Source: Dinoroseobacter sp965279125 (GTDB lineage: Bacteria; Pseudomonadota; Alphaproteobacteria; Rhodobacterales; Rhodobacteraceae). From it: a stretch of DNA of 64,000 nt. The DNA lies in the NCBI GenBank assembly GCA_965279125.1, contig CBDIHL010000045.1, positions 124,001 to 188,000 of the forward strand, given 5' to 3'. Below, in pieces: positions 34,834 through 42,692 of this stretch. Both the position numbers and the translations under genes were made by a program. The notes below the pieces were generated by a model, which saw only the letters and a list, made by a program, of their open reading frames with translations, was not told the origin of the DNA and did no database searches. Position 1 is the stretch's first letter; each line of letters opens with the position of its first letter.

Positions 34834-35952
34834 CTAGCTGCGAAGAACGAGCGATGGCGCAACCACGTCGATCCCCAGCGCCTTGCCAACCGCATAATAG
34901 GTCAACTGCCCGGCATGCACGTTCAATCCCGCGAGCAAGTGCGGATCATCAAGGCACGCCTGCTTCCACCCCTTGTCGGCCAGCGCCAGCATGAACGGCA
35001 TCGTCGCGTTGCCAAGGGCGATGGTCGAGGTCCGCGCGACCGCGCCCGGCATGTTGGCCACGCAGTAATGCATGATCCCGTCCACGTCATAGATCGGGTC
35101 CGCATGGGTGGTGGCGCGCGAGGTCTCGAAGCACCCACCTTGGTCGATGGCCACGTCCACGAGCACTGATCCGGGCTTCATGTCGGCAAACTGCGCGCGC
35201 GTGACCAGCTTCGGGGCAGCCGCGCCGGGGATCAGCACCGCACCGATCACCATGTCGGCGGTGCTCAGATGCTCGGCCAGCAGGCCCGCGCTGGAATAGC
35301 CGGTGTTGAAATCGCGTGCGAAGGCATCATCGAGATAGCGCAACCGCGCGAGCGAGCGATCCAGCACCGTCACATCCGCCCCCATGCCCGCCGCAATGCG
35401 CGCCGCATGGGTGCCGACAACGCCGCCGCCGATCACCAGCACTTTCGCAGGCCCGACGCCCGGAACGCCGCCCATCAAGACGCCGCGCCCGCCATTGGCT
35501 TTCTGCAAGGTCCACGCGCCGACCTGCGGGGCAAGACGACCGGCAACCTCGGACATCGGGGCGAGCAGAGGCAGGCCACCGCTGGCATCGGTCACGGTCT
35601 CATAGGCAATCGCGGTGCAGCCAGAGGCCAGCAGGTCTTTCGTCTGCGCGGGGTCCGGCGCGAGGTGCAGGTAGGTGAACAGCAACTGGCCTTCGCGCAG
35701 CATCTCCCGCTCATTCGCCTGCGGTTCCTTCACCTTAACGATCATATCGGCTGAGGCGAAAATCTCCGCCGCGGTGTCGATGATCCGCGCGCCCGCAGCC
35801 TCGTAATCCGAATCCTCAAAGCCCGCACCCGTGCCTGCGCCTTTCTGGACAAGCACCTCGTGACCATGAGTGCTTGCTTCACGTGCCGCGTTCGGGGTTA
35901 GGCCGACGCGGAATTCCTGGGGTTTGATCTCTGTTGGGCAACCGATTTTCAT
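34834..35952 (-). CDS. ald: Alanine dehydrogenase
   Basis: The NAD enzyme interconverts L-alanine and pyruvate plus ammonia. The 372-residue protein begins MKIGCPTEIKPQEFRVGLTP with RVGLTP contacting substrate, has EIFASADMIVKVKEPQ with the catalytic lysine, HLAPDP (catalytic His), the Rossmann motif KVLVIGGGVVGTHAA and the closing GLNVHAGQLTYYAVGKAL. Length is standard. The promoter region upstream carries an AT-rich inverted repeat. Confidence 0.95.
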   Translation of the reverse strand: MKIGCPTEIKPQEFRVGLTPNAAREASTHGHEVLVQKGAGTGAGFEDSDYEAAGARIIDTAAEIFASADMIVKVKEPQANEREMLREGQLLFTYLHLAPDPAQTKDLLASGCTAIAYETVTDASGGLPLLAPMSEVAGRLAPQVGAWTLQKANGGRGVLMGGVPGVGPAKVLVIGGGVVGTHAARIAAGMGADVTVLDRSLARLRYLDDAFARDFNTGYSSAGLLAEHLSTADMVIGAVLIPGAAAPKLVTRAQFADMKPGSVLVDVAIDQGGCFETSRATTHADPIYDVDGIMHYCVANMPGAVARTSTIALGNATMPFMLALADKGWKQACLDDPHLLAGLNVHAGQLTYYAVGKALGIDVVAPSLVLRS

Positions 35953-36059
35953 GGATAAGGCCTCCTCCTGCCATTGGCGCAGGATTAGGGGGGCTGCTAT
36001 GCAATGTGCTGCCTATTTTGCCCGCCGATGAGTGAAAGTCTCGAAGAAATCCCCGAAGT

Positions 36060-36085
36060 GCAATTGAATAATGAGTTATTATTGC
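36060..36085 (-). promoter_or_regulatory. AT-rich inverted repeat upstream of ald
   Basis: GCAAT-TG-AATAA and TTATT-ATTGC form an imperfect inverted repeat about 110 bases before the ald start. Lrp/AsnC proteins bind AT-rich dyads of this sort; assignment to the Lrp gene at 33116 is a guess. Confidence 0.35.
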
Positions 36086-36108
36086 GCTGCGCTACGGCAA
36101 TCCGCAAC

Positions 36109-36540
36109 CTATTCCCGGTAATCCTCATGGCATGCTTTGCAATTCTCTCCAAGCCGCGCCAAAGCCGGGCCAAGATCCGCCTGTGAGGTGATCGCTTGCG
36201 ACACATCTAGTGCCAAAGCCTCAAGGGCCTCGGACTGCGCAACAAAGTCCTCGAAATTCGCCCAGATCGCAGGACGCGCTTCCGATTTGGGATCCTCATC
36301 CGCACCCTCGAACAGCTCCGGGATCAGCCGCGCCTGCGCCGCAATCTCCAAGGCAGCCGTCTGTGCCGCCTCCGCATCAAACGCGGCCCTGCCGCGCGCC
36401 ATCGTTCCGATCACCTTTACGCTGTCGGCGATGGCAGACATGCCGTTCATCCGGGCCATCACGCCGGGGTTCTGCACGCCTTGATGCGCCCAAGCCGCAC
36501 CGCCTGCTATCAGGCTCAACGCCAAAATCAGTCGTGTCAT
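36109..36540 (-). CDS. Cytochrome c' / c556 family protein
   Basis: The 143-residue periplasmic protein has a signal peptide (MTRLILALSLIAGGAAWA-HQ) and a four-helix bundle pattern. The haem-binding CKACH is close to the C-terminus (NCKACHEDYRE), as in cytochromes c' and c556, where haem is attached near the end. A methionine in the first helix (GVMARMNGM) may be the sixth ligand of a c556. Electron donor and acceptor are unknown. It is 12 bases from the start side of the dioxygenase-like gene upstream on the same strand. Confidence 0.86.
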   Translation of the reverse strand: MTRLILALSLIAGGAAWAHQGVQNPGVMARMNGMSAIADSVKVIGTMARGRAAFDAEAAQTAALEIAAQARLIPELFEGADEDPKSEARPAIWANFEDFVAQSEALEALALDVSQAITSQADLGPALARLGENCKACHEDYRE

Positions 36541-36552
36541 CGTAAAACTCCC

Positions 36553-37344
36553 TTAACGCGTCGGCAAAATCGGAAACCAATCCTCCCGCAACCTTTGCCC
36601 CGGCTCCATCCCATGCCCTGGAAACGGGGGCGAGGTCTTGCCCGGACGCTCCACATAGCGCGCATCATCACCGAGCAGCCTAAGCGAAAACGCGCGCCGC
36701 CGCTTGCCCGCGAGATTGCCCCGCGCACCGTGCAGCGTCTTATAGTGAAACGCCACCGCGTCGCCGGGCTGCATGGGCCATTCAAGCACTTTGAACTCCA
36801 AGGGCGCCGCATCGGGGTCGGGCACGGGACGGTAGGTGCCATCATCCGGGAAGAAGTTATCCTCGTGCAGCCATTTCGTCGGCAGCACGGGCTTGTCCCA
36901 CAGATGACTGCCCGCGACGAGGCGCAACGACGCCTCCTCCACCGGATCAACGGGCACCCAGAAGCTGACCATCTGCGTGCCCTCGACAAAGTAGTAAGGC
37001 GCGTCCTGATGCCAGGGGGTCGGTTTGGCGGTGCCGGGCTCTTTGACCAGCACATGGTCATGAAACATCTGCACTGTCTCAGACCCCATCAAATCGCGGG
37101 CCGATTCCACCGCGTCACTCTCAGTAATCACCCGCTGAAATTCCGGGATGCGTTGCCAATTGCAGTAGTCGTCAAAAAACCGCCCCTGCTCGCCCTCCAG
37201 CAAATTCTCCGCCGCATAGGGGCCGGGCTCGGCCATATTGCGATCAATGCCCGCGCGGATCTCGTCCACCCAATCGGCAAACAGCCCGGGGATCATCACG
37301 GCACCATCGCGTTGGAAGGCGTCTATCTGGTGTTGGTCTAACAT
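36553..37344 (-). CDS. Phytanoyl-CoA dioxygenase (PhyH) family protein
   Basis: The 263-residue protein is an Fe(II)/2-oxoglutarate dioxygenase of the PhyH type. HQDAPYY gives the HxD pair of the iron site, FHYKTLHGARGN the distal histidine and the following arginine-rich stretch (RRRAFSLRLLGDDARY) the 2-oxoglutarate salt bridge. The substrate is unknown; relatives hydroxylate ectoine or lipid-type compounds. The start was set at MLDQHQIDAFQRDGAVMIPG, the usual family opening. It is probably co-transcribed with the cytochrome c556 gene. Confidence 0.85.
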   Translation of the reverse strand: MLDQHQIDAFQRDGAVMIPGLFADWVDEIRAGIDRNMAEPGPYAAENLLEGEQGRFFDDYCNWQRIPEFQRVITESDAVESARDLMGSETVQMFHDHVLVKEPGTAKPTPWHQDAPYYFVEGTQMVSFWVPVDPVEEASLRLVAGSHLWDKPVLPTKWLHEDNFFPDDGTYRPVPDPDAAPLEFKVLEWPMQPGDAVAFHYKTLHGARGNLAGKRRRAFSLRLLGDDARYVERPGKTSPPFPGHGMEPGQRLREDWFPILPTR

Positions 37345-37370
37345 AGCGGGTAACTTGCCAGAGTGGCGCA

Positions 37371-37405
37371 CAAAAACAAACCCCCGCAGCCAGGCTCCGG
37401 GGGTT
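37371..37405 (-). terminator. Terminator of rpsU
   Basis: On the minus strand AACCCCCGG - loop - CGGGGGTTT is followed by TGTTTTTG, an intrinsic terminator 30 bases after the rpsU stop and just before the PhyH gene start. Confidence 0.85.
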
Positions 37406-37436
37406 CAAAAGTCGTGTGTCGCAGAGCGTGGATGAT

Positions 37437-37643
37437 TTACATCATACCTTCGCGCTGTGCTTTTTTCCGTGCCAGTTTCCGGGCGCGGCGGATCGCTTCG
37501 GCGCCTTCGCGCGCTTTTTTCTCGGACGGTTTCTCGTAATGTTGCTTGAGCTTCATTTCCCGAAACACACCCTCGCGCTGAAGTTTCTTCTTCAGAGCGC
37601 GAAGCGCTTGATCGACGTTGTTATCACGAACACTTACCTGCAT
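37437..37643 (-). CDS. rpsU: Small ribosomal subunit protein bS21
   Basis: The 68-residue basic protein begins MQVSVRDNNVDQALRALKKKLQREG, the bS21 signature, and ends in an Arg/Lys-rich tail. bS21 acts in translation initiation at the small subunit platform. It stands alone with its own terminator. Confidence 0.96.
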   Translation of the reverse strand: MQVSVRDNNVDQALRALKKKLQREGVFREMKLKQHYEKPSEKKAREGAEAIRRARKLARKKAQREGMM

Positions 37644-37754
37644 GTGGTTGTCACCACCTTCCTAAGTTAGAGTTTGCATGAATTTGCAGGAAGTGGCGCT
37701 ATAGCAACCGCGCCTTATGTTGTCCACTGCCCTGTTCTGACCCGGAGAGTACCC

Positions 37755-38465
37755 ATGACCGAGACCCGAAGCACGCACCAGATAAAGGCCGACCTGCTCG
37801 ACGCGATTGTGCCCCATGTCACCTTCGATGGTTGGTCGCAAAGCGCTTACGAGGCTGCTGTTGCTGAGACCGGCATCGAGATGGCGCTGGCCAATGCGAT
37901 TTGTCCGCGCGGGGCCACGGACCTCGCGCTCGCGTTCCACAAGCGGGGCGATGCCCTGATGGTGGCGCGTTTGCGCGGCGCTGATCTGGGCGAGATGCGG
38001 TTTCGCGACCGGATCGCCGCTGGCGTGCGGTTCCGGCTGGAAGCGGTGGAGGTGGATAAGGAGGTCGTGCGTCGCGGCACAACCTTGTTCGCGTTGCCCC
38101 ACCTTGCTGCTGACGGTGCCAAGGCGATCTGGGGGACGGCCGATGCGATCTGGGATACGCTTGGTGATGCGTCTGAGGACTATAACTGGTACTCAAAACG
38201 CACCCTTTTATCAGGTGTTTATGGGTCCACGGTGCTGTTCTGGCTTGGCGATGACGGCGACGGGCATGAGGCCACCTGGGCCTTCCTCGATCGGCGCATC
38301 AGTGATGTGATGCAGATCGAGAAGGTCAAGAAACAGGTGAACGACAACGCCGTGCTCAGCCAATTGATGACCGGCCCCAACTGGCTTCTCAGCAAGATCA
38401 AGGCCCCAACACGCGGCCCAAACGCCGACTTCCCCGGCCACTGGTCCGAGCCGCCTGCCAACTAA
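37755..38465 (+). CDS. COQ9 family protein (ubiquinone biosynthesis)
   Basis: COQ9 in mitochondria binds lipids and presents intermediates to the COQ7 hydroxylase in ubiquinone synthesis; alphaproteobacterial members are related. The 236-residue protein has a TetR-like N-terminal fold with VTFDGWSQSAYEAAVAETG and the C-terminal conserved DYNWYSKRTLLSGVYGSTVLFWLGD block. The start ATG at 37755 follows GGAGAG. It precedes a quinone oxidoreductase gene by 15 bases, so quinone metabolism links the pair. Confidence 0.88.
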   Translation: MTETRSTHQIKADLLDAIVPHVTFDGWSQSAYEAAVAETGIEMALANAICPRGATDLALAFHKRGDALMVARLRGADLGEMRFRDRIAAGVRFRLEAVEVDKEVVRRGTTLFALPHLAADGAKAIWGTADAIWDTLGDASEDYNWYSKRTLLSGVYGSTVLFWLGDDGDGHEATWAFLDRRISDVMQIEKVKKQVNDNAVLSQLMTGPNWLLSKIKAPTRGPNADFPGHWSEPPAN

Positions 38466-38480
38466 CGAAAGCCCCTCGAT

Positions 38481-39461
38481 ATGACCCTGCCCGATACGAT
38501 GCGCGCGATTGAAATCACCCAACCCGGTGGCCCCGAGGTGCTGCGTGAGGTCACGCGTCCCGTGCCCACGCCCGGTCCCGGCGAGGTCCTGATCAAGGTC
38601 GCCTATGCTGGGGTGAACCGTCCCGATGCGCTGCAACGGGCCGGGGCCTACAACCCGCCGCCCACGGCCAGCGATCTGCCGGGGCTGGAGGTGTCGGGCG
38701 AGGTTATCGCGGCAGGATTCGGCGCGCAAAGCCATATCGGATCGCATGTGTGCGCGCTGACACCGGGCGGGGGCTACGCGGAATATGTGGTTTGCGCCGC
38801 CGATCACTGCCTGCCGATCCCTGAGGGCATGCCCCTCGATCAAGCCGCTGCCTTGCCGGAGACCTACTTCACCGTCTGGTCCAACGTCGTGATGCGCGGG
38901 CGACTGAAAGCGGGCGAGCGGTTCCTCGTGCACGGAGGCTCGTCCGGGATCGGAACAACCGCGATCCAGATCGCCACCATGCTCGGCGCGCGGGTGTGGT
39001 CGACGGCGGGAAGTGCAGCGAAATGCGAGGCTTGCACCAAGCTAGGCGCGACAGCCATCAACTACCGCGACGAGGATTTCGTCAACGTTCTCAAGGCCGA
39101 AGGCGGGGCCAATCTTATCCTCGACATGGTCGGCGGCAGCTACATCCCGCGTAACATCAAGGTGCTGGCAACCGAAGGCCGCCTCGTCCAAATCGCATTC
39201 CTCGAAGGTCCAAAGGTCGAGCTTAACTTCGCCCAGATCATGATGCGCCGCCTCACAATCACCGGCTCCACCCTGCGTCCGCAAAGTGATTTGGCCAAGG
39301 CCGAGATCGCAAGCCAGCTCCGTGCCCATGTCTGGCCATGGCTCAATGCAGGTCGGATCAAACCGATTATGGACAGCGAATTCCCCCTCAGCGACGCCGC
39401 CAAGGCCCATGCGCATCTGGAAGGCGGCAGCCATATCGGGAAGATCGTTCTGAAGGTCTAG
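38481..39461 (+). CDS. NAD(P)H-quinone oxidoreductase (PIG3/Qor-like, MDR superfamily)
   Basis: The 326-residue zinc-independent medium-chain reductase has the GroES-like N-domain (MRAIEITQPGGPEVL, VAYAGVNRPDALQR), AALPETYFTVWSNV and the nucleotide-binding GGSSGIGTTAIQIA. The PIG3 group reduces quinones with NADPH. The C-terminus (HIGKIVLKV) is typical. It is likely in one operon with COQ9. Confidence 0.9.
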   Translation: MTLPDTMRAIEITQPGGPEVLREVTRPVPTPGPGEVLIKVAYAGVNRPDALQRAGAYNPPPTASDLPGLEVSGEVIAAGFGAQSHIGSHVCALTPGGGYAEYVVCAADHCLPIPEGMPLDQAAALPETYFTVWSNVVMRGRLKAGERFLVHGGSSGIGTTAIQIATMLGARVWSTAGSAAKCEACTKLGATAINYRDEDFVNVLKAEGGANLILDMVGGSYIPRNIKVLATEGRLVQIAFLEGPKVELNFAQIMMRRLTITGSTLRPQSDLAKAEIASQLRAHVWPWLNAGRIKPIMDSEFPLSDAAKAHAHLEGGSHIGKIVLKV

Positions 39462-39474
39462 CGCGCCCTGCCCA

Positions 39475-39498
39475 TTCAGGGTTCTCTAAATACTCATC
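39475..39498 (-). repeat. GAGTATTT motif, copy 5 (AACCCTGAA variant)
   Basis: On the minus strand GATGAGTATTTAGAGAACCC starts at the stop codon of the RNase T2 gene and ends in the 3' variant GAACCCTGAAT, shared with copy 6. Confidence 0.55.
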
Positions 39499-40127
39499 TA
39501 CCGCAACGGATCCATCCGCGCGTTGTCCAACGAGCAATCGCGCCGCACATCCCGCCCACAGGCCCGGGGCTCCAGCCCTCGGGTCAGGCAAATCCGCACC
39601 TCGCGCACAAAGCTGTCGCGGCAGGTCACCGTCACGCCGTCAGCCTCCAAGGCGGGGTTTGCCTCAAGGAACGCCTCCTCCACGACAGACGCCGGAAACC
39701 GATACGTCTTGTCGAGGCGCCGAAAGATCGAGGGTCGTGTCACGCGATCATAGGCCAGTTGCGACAGCTCGTAATAGTCGTCCGAGGACAACCCCGTGCA
39801 GCGCCCATGCTTATTCCACTGGTGCCAGGCCAGACCGCCGGTCCCAAACAAAGACGCCTGCGCCGCGGTATCCGACCGCGAGGGATTCCGCTCATTGGTG
39901 TTGCAATAGCTTGGCCAGCCACTCTCATATTGCGGCCAAAGCCCGTGCAGCGTCCAGCCAAACCCGGTATCGGCCTCGCATTGCTCGGACCCACGCGCAT
40001 CGCCTTCGAGGGCGCAGTAAGACGGCGTCCAGCTCAGCGCCATGACGTAGTAATCAAACTCGCCCGCACGCTCGCCATCGGCGAAAGCCGCAACCGCACT
40101 CATCATCCAAAACACCAACGCGCGCAT
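39498..40127 (-). CDS. Ribonuclease T2 family protein
   Basis: This is a secreted or periplasmic acid-type endoribonuclease. The 209-residue protein has a short signal peptide (MRALVFWMMSAVAAFADG), CAS1 FGWTLHGLWPQY and CAS2 WHQWNKHGRC with both catalytic histidines and the glutamine/lysine positions near them. Several cysteines (CALEGD, SYCN, GRC, TCRD, ICL, RACG, DCS) could form disulfides. It likely scavenges nucleotides. It diverges from trcR. Confidence 0.92.
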   Translation of the reverse strand: MRALVFWMMSAVAAFADGERAGEFDYYVMALSWTPSYCALEGDARGSEQCEADTGFGWTLHGLWPQYESGWPSYCNTNERNPSRSDTAAQASLFGTGGLAWHQWNKHGRCTGLSSDDYYELSQLAYDRVTRPSIFRRLDKTYRFPASVVEEAFLEANPALEADGVTVTCRDSFVREVRICLTRGLEPRACGRDVRRDCSLDNARMDPLR

Positions 40128-40268
40128 TGCCTCTTCCCCTTTTGCCGGCTCTCGCCTATATCCTCACCAAGTTCCCTGACATTGTGAACCTGCAACCGCA
40201 ACCCGGTTGCCATCGGCCCCGAAGGCTGGTGACGGGGTTTCCATGTCCGCAGCGCTAGGAGAAAGACC

Positions 40269-41030
40269 ATGGCAAAACCATTGATGGCCAAAGCCACCGC
40301 CGTCTGGCTGGTGGATAACACAACGCTGACCTTCAAGCAGGTCGCGGATTTCTGCGGGTTCCACGAGCTGGAAGTGCAAGGCATTGCCGATGGCGATGTG
40401 GCGACAGGCGTCAAAGGCTTCGATCCGATTGCCAACAACCAGCTCGACCAGTCTGAGATCGACAAGTCGGAAAAAGATCCGCGCCGTCCGTTGAAGCTGA
40501 AGGTCTATGCCGCAGCCTCCGGCGAGGAAAAGCGCCGTGGTCCTCGTTATACACCTTTGTCGAAGCGCCAAGATCGCCCGGCCTCGATCCTGTGGTTGGT
40601 CAAGTTCCACCCTGAGCTGACCGATGGCCAGATCGGCAAGCTGGTCGGCACCACCAAGCCGACCATTCAGGCCATCCGCGAGCGCACGCACTGGAACATC
40701 CAGAACATCCAACCGATTGATCCGGTGGCTTTGGGTCTGTGTAAGCAGATCGAACTGGACGCAGCCGTCCAGAAAGCCGCCGCCAAGAAAGCCGCTGAAG
40801 GCGGTGCGATGACCGATGACGAGCGTCGCAAGCTGGTGTCGACCGAAACGAGCCTCGCAATGGAGACGGAGCCAAAGATCCCAACGGCGATTGCCGGGCT
40901 CGAAGGGTTCAGCCTTGGTGGCGCGTCCGATGAGGATGAAGACGAGAAGCTCGGCAAGGGTTTGGACGCGGATAACCTCTTCAATCTGCCAGATGCCAAA
41001 GATGACGACGAGGATGAAGATCAGACCTGA
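40269..41030 (+). CDS. trcR: DUF1013 family protein, cell cycle transcriptional regulator TrcR
   Basis: The 253-residue alphaproteobacterial protein begins MAKPLMAKATAVWLVDNTTLTFKQVADFCGFHELEV, has a helix-turn-helix-like part TDGQIGKLVGTTKPTIQAIRERTHWN and an acidic C-terminal tail. In Caulobacter, TrcR associates with RNA polymerase and influences cell-cycle genes. I identify it by family; the regulatory role here is inferred. It has a terminator immediately after. Confidence 0.9.
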   Translation: MAKPLMAKATAVWLVDNTTLTFKQVADFCGFHELEVQGIADGDVATGVKGFDPIANNQLDQSEIDKSEKDPRRPLKLKVYAAASGEEKRRGPRYTPLSKRQDRPASILWLVKFHPELTDGQIGKLVGTTKPTIQAIRERTHWNIQNIQPIDPVALGLCKQIELDAAVQKAAAKKAAEGGAMTDDERRKLVSTETSLAMETEPKIPTAIAGLEGFSLGGASDEDEDEKLGKGLDADNLFNLPDAKDDDEDEDQT

Positions 41031-41053
41031 TCTTCATCCAGAGCGCGACAGAC

Positions 41054-41088
41054 AAAACCCCGGACCTTTTCAGGTGCCGGGGTTTTTT
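41054..41088 (+). terminator. Terminator after trcR
   Basis: AAAACCCCGG...CCGGGGTTTTTT with a short partly paired loop (ACC TTTTCA GGT) ends in six T. Confidence 0.88.
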
Positions 41089-41130
41089 ATGGGCATTCAG
41101 AATGGTGGACAGGGCAGATGCCTTCGGCGA

Positions 41131-41152
41131 GAGTATTTCGGGAACCCTGAAA
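41131..41152 (+). repeat. GAGTATTT motif, copy 6 (AACCCTGAA variant)
   Basis: GAGTATTTCGGGAACCCTGA lies 100 bases after trcR on its sense strand and 15 bases before the DUF4453-like gene. It shares the GAACCCTGAA end with copy 5. Confidence 0.5.
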
Positions 41153-41166
41153 CACGGAGTGACCTT

Positions 41167-41721
41167 ATGCGGATGATCGGGATAGCGGCGATTGTGGTCC
41201 TGAGCGCCGGAACGGCGGCGGCGGATTGCGCCTCCATGTGGGTCACGCGCAATATGGTGTTTGACCGGGCGGGCTATTGCTTCGGCTCAACCCTTGGCCA
41301 AGCGTTGTTCGACAACGCGGATTGCACGCCCGGCGACGTGGAGCTGACCTTGGCCGAGCGGGATTTCGTGGCCCATACCCGCGCGATGGAGGCGGAGTTC
41401 CAGTGCAACATCGATACCGGGCGCTCCACCCTTGATATCGAGAACTTGAATGCCTGGATGCGGCTGAAAGATTTGCCCTACCGCGATATTGGCGAAAGCG
41501 GCTGCATCGGGTGGCAGGGGGCGCGCACGGCGTTGCATGTGGCGGCCTCCGAGCAAAGCCCGGTCATTGGTCAAATCATGCGCGGGGATACGCTGATCTT
41601 TGCCCATGGCGATATCGGGGATTTCAGCTTTGTGCAGGTCCGGCGTGGCGCGCGGCAGACCGATCTGGGATGGGTGCGCTTGTCCCTCGACGAGGCGGCT
41701 TGCGAGATGTTCGCGGGCTAG
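41167..41721 (+). CDS. Secreted cysteine-rich protein with SH3-like end (DUF4453/YARHG-like)
   Basis: The 184-residue protein has a signal peptide (MRMIGIAAIVVLSAGTAAA-DC). It continues DCASMWVTRNMVFDRAGYCFGS..LGQALFDNADC, the pattern I associate with Rhodobacterales DUF4453/YARHG proteins, with cysteines likely paired. The C-terminal about 65 residues (ARTALHVAASEQSPVIGQIMRGDTLIF ... GWVRLSL) look like a bacterial SH3 domain, which often binds peptidoglycan. Function unknown. Its stop shares four bases with recR. The family name is from memory and less certain than the features. Confidence 0.72.
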   Translation: MRMIGIAAIVVLSAGTAAADCASMWVTRNMVFDRAGYCFGSTLGQALFDNADCTPGDVELTLAERDFVAHTRAMEAEFQCNIDTGRSTLDIENLNAWMRLKDLPYRDIGESGCIGWQGARTALHVAASEQSPVIGQIMRGDTLIFAHGDIGDFSFVQVRRGARQTDLGWVRLSLDEAACEMFAG

Positions 41722-42317
41722 ACCGACTTCCGCGCCCTGAGCGCCGCTGAAATGGTCCCATCGTCCAGAAAATCCAACTCGCCCCCGATGGGCACGCCTT
41801 GCGCCAGCGAGGTCACGGCGATCCCGCGTCCTTCCATCTCGTCGGCGATATAATGCGCGGTGGTTTGGCCATCGACCGTGGCGTTGAGGGCGAGGATGAC
41901 TTCGGTGACCTCTTCCTCCTCCAGCCGCGACAGCAGGCGCGGAATGCGCAGCTCGTCCGGGCCAATGGCGTCGAGCGCCGATAGCGTCCCACCCAGCACG
42001 TGGTAGCGCCCTTGGAAGGCCTGCCCTCGCTCCATCGCCCAAAGGTCCGCCACATCCTCGACCACGCAGATCTGACCGTTGCGGCGCTTTTCGCTGTCGC
42101 AAATGGGGCAAGTGTCAGCGGTGCTGATATTGCCGCAGGTCAGGCAATCGCGCGCGGTGGCGGCGACTTGGGTCAGGGCTTCGGCCAAGGGCGTCATCAC
42201 CTGACCGCGCTTTTTCAGCAAATGCAGCACCGCGCGCCGCGACGACCGAGGGCCCAGCCCCGGCAGTCGCGCCATCAAGTCAATCAGTGCTTCGAGTTCG
42301 CGGTTCCCGTCTGCCAA
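41718..42317 (-). CDS. recR: Recombination mediator RecR
   Basis: RecR loads RecA with RecF/RecO on gapped DNA. The 199-residue protein has the N-terminal helix-hairpin-helix (LPGLGPRSSRRAVLHLL), the four-cysteine zinc finger CLTCGNISTADTCPIC near residue 58, and the Toprim domain ICVVEDVADLWAMERG. The gene closes the dnaX-ybaB-recR operon with only three bases between ybaB and recR. Confidence 0.96.
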   Translation of the reverse strand: MADGNRELEALIDLMARLPGLGPRSSRRAVLHLLKKRGQVMTPLAEALTQVAATARDCLTCGNISTADTCPICDSEKRRNGQICVVEDVADLWAMERGQAFQGRYHVLGGTLSALDAIGPDELRIPRLLSRLEEEEVTEVILALNATVDGQTTAHYIADEMEGRGIAVTSLAQGVPIGGELDFLDDGTISAALRARKSV

Positions 42318-42320
42318 GGT

Positions 42321-42668
42321 CTAGCCGAACGGATTTGCCATGCCGGGGGGCAGGCCTAGGCCTTCGGTCAGCTTTCCCATTTCCTCGGCGCTTTTGGCGG
42401 CGGCGCGGGCTTGCGCGTCCTTGATCGCGGCGAGGATCAGGTCCTCGACCACCTCTTTTTCATCGGGGTTGAAGATCGACGGGTCGATGTCGAGTGCGGT
42501 CAGCTCGCCCTTCGCCGTTGCCGTCGCCTTGACGAGGCCCGCACCGGATTCGCCGACCACGGTCATGGTCTCAAGCGCGGCCTGCATCTCGCCCATCTTT
42601 TCCTGCATTTCCTGCGCCTGCTTCATGACCTTCGCCATGTCGCCAAGTCCGCCTAATCCTTTGAGCAT
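42321..42668 (-). CDS. YbaB/EbfC family nucleoid-associated protein
   Basis: The 115-residue protein has MLKGLGGLGDMAKVMKQAQEMQEKMGEMQ at its start, a long helix with methionine and glutamine typical of the family, and KGELTALDIDPSIFNPDEKEVVEDLILAAIKDAQ. It binds DNA as a dimer. Location between dnaX and recR is conserved in most bacteria. Confidence 0.95.
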   Translation of the reverse strand: MLKGLGGLGDMAKVMKQAQEMQEKMGEMQAALETMTVVGESGAGLVKATATAKGELTALDIDPSIFNPDEKEVVEDLILAAIKDAQARAAAKSAEEMGKLTEGLGLPPGMANPFG

Positions 42669-42692
42669 CTGAATTCTCCTGTAAGTCTATGT

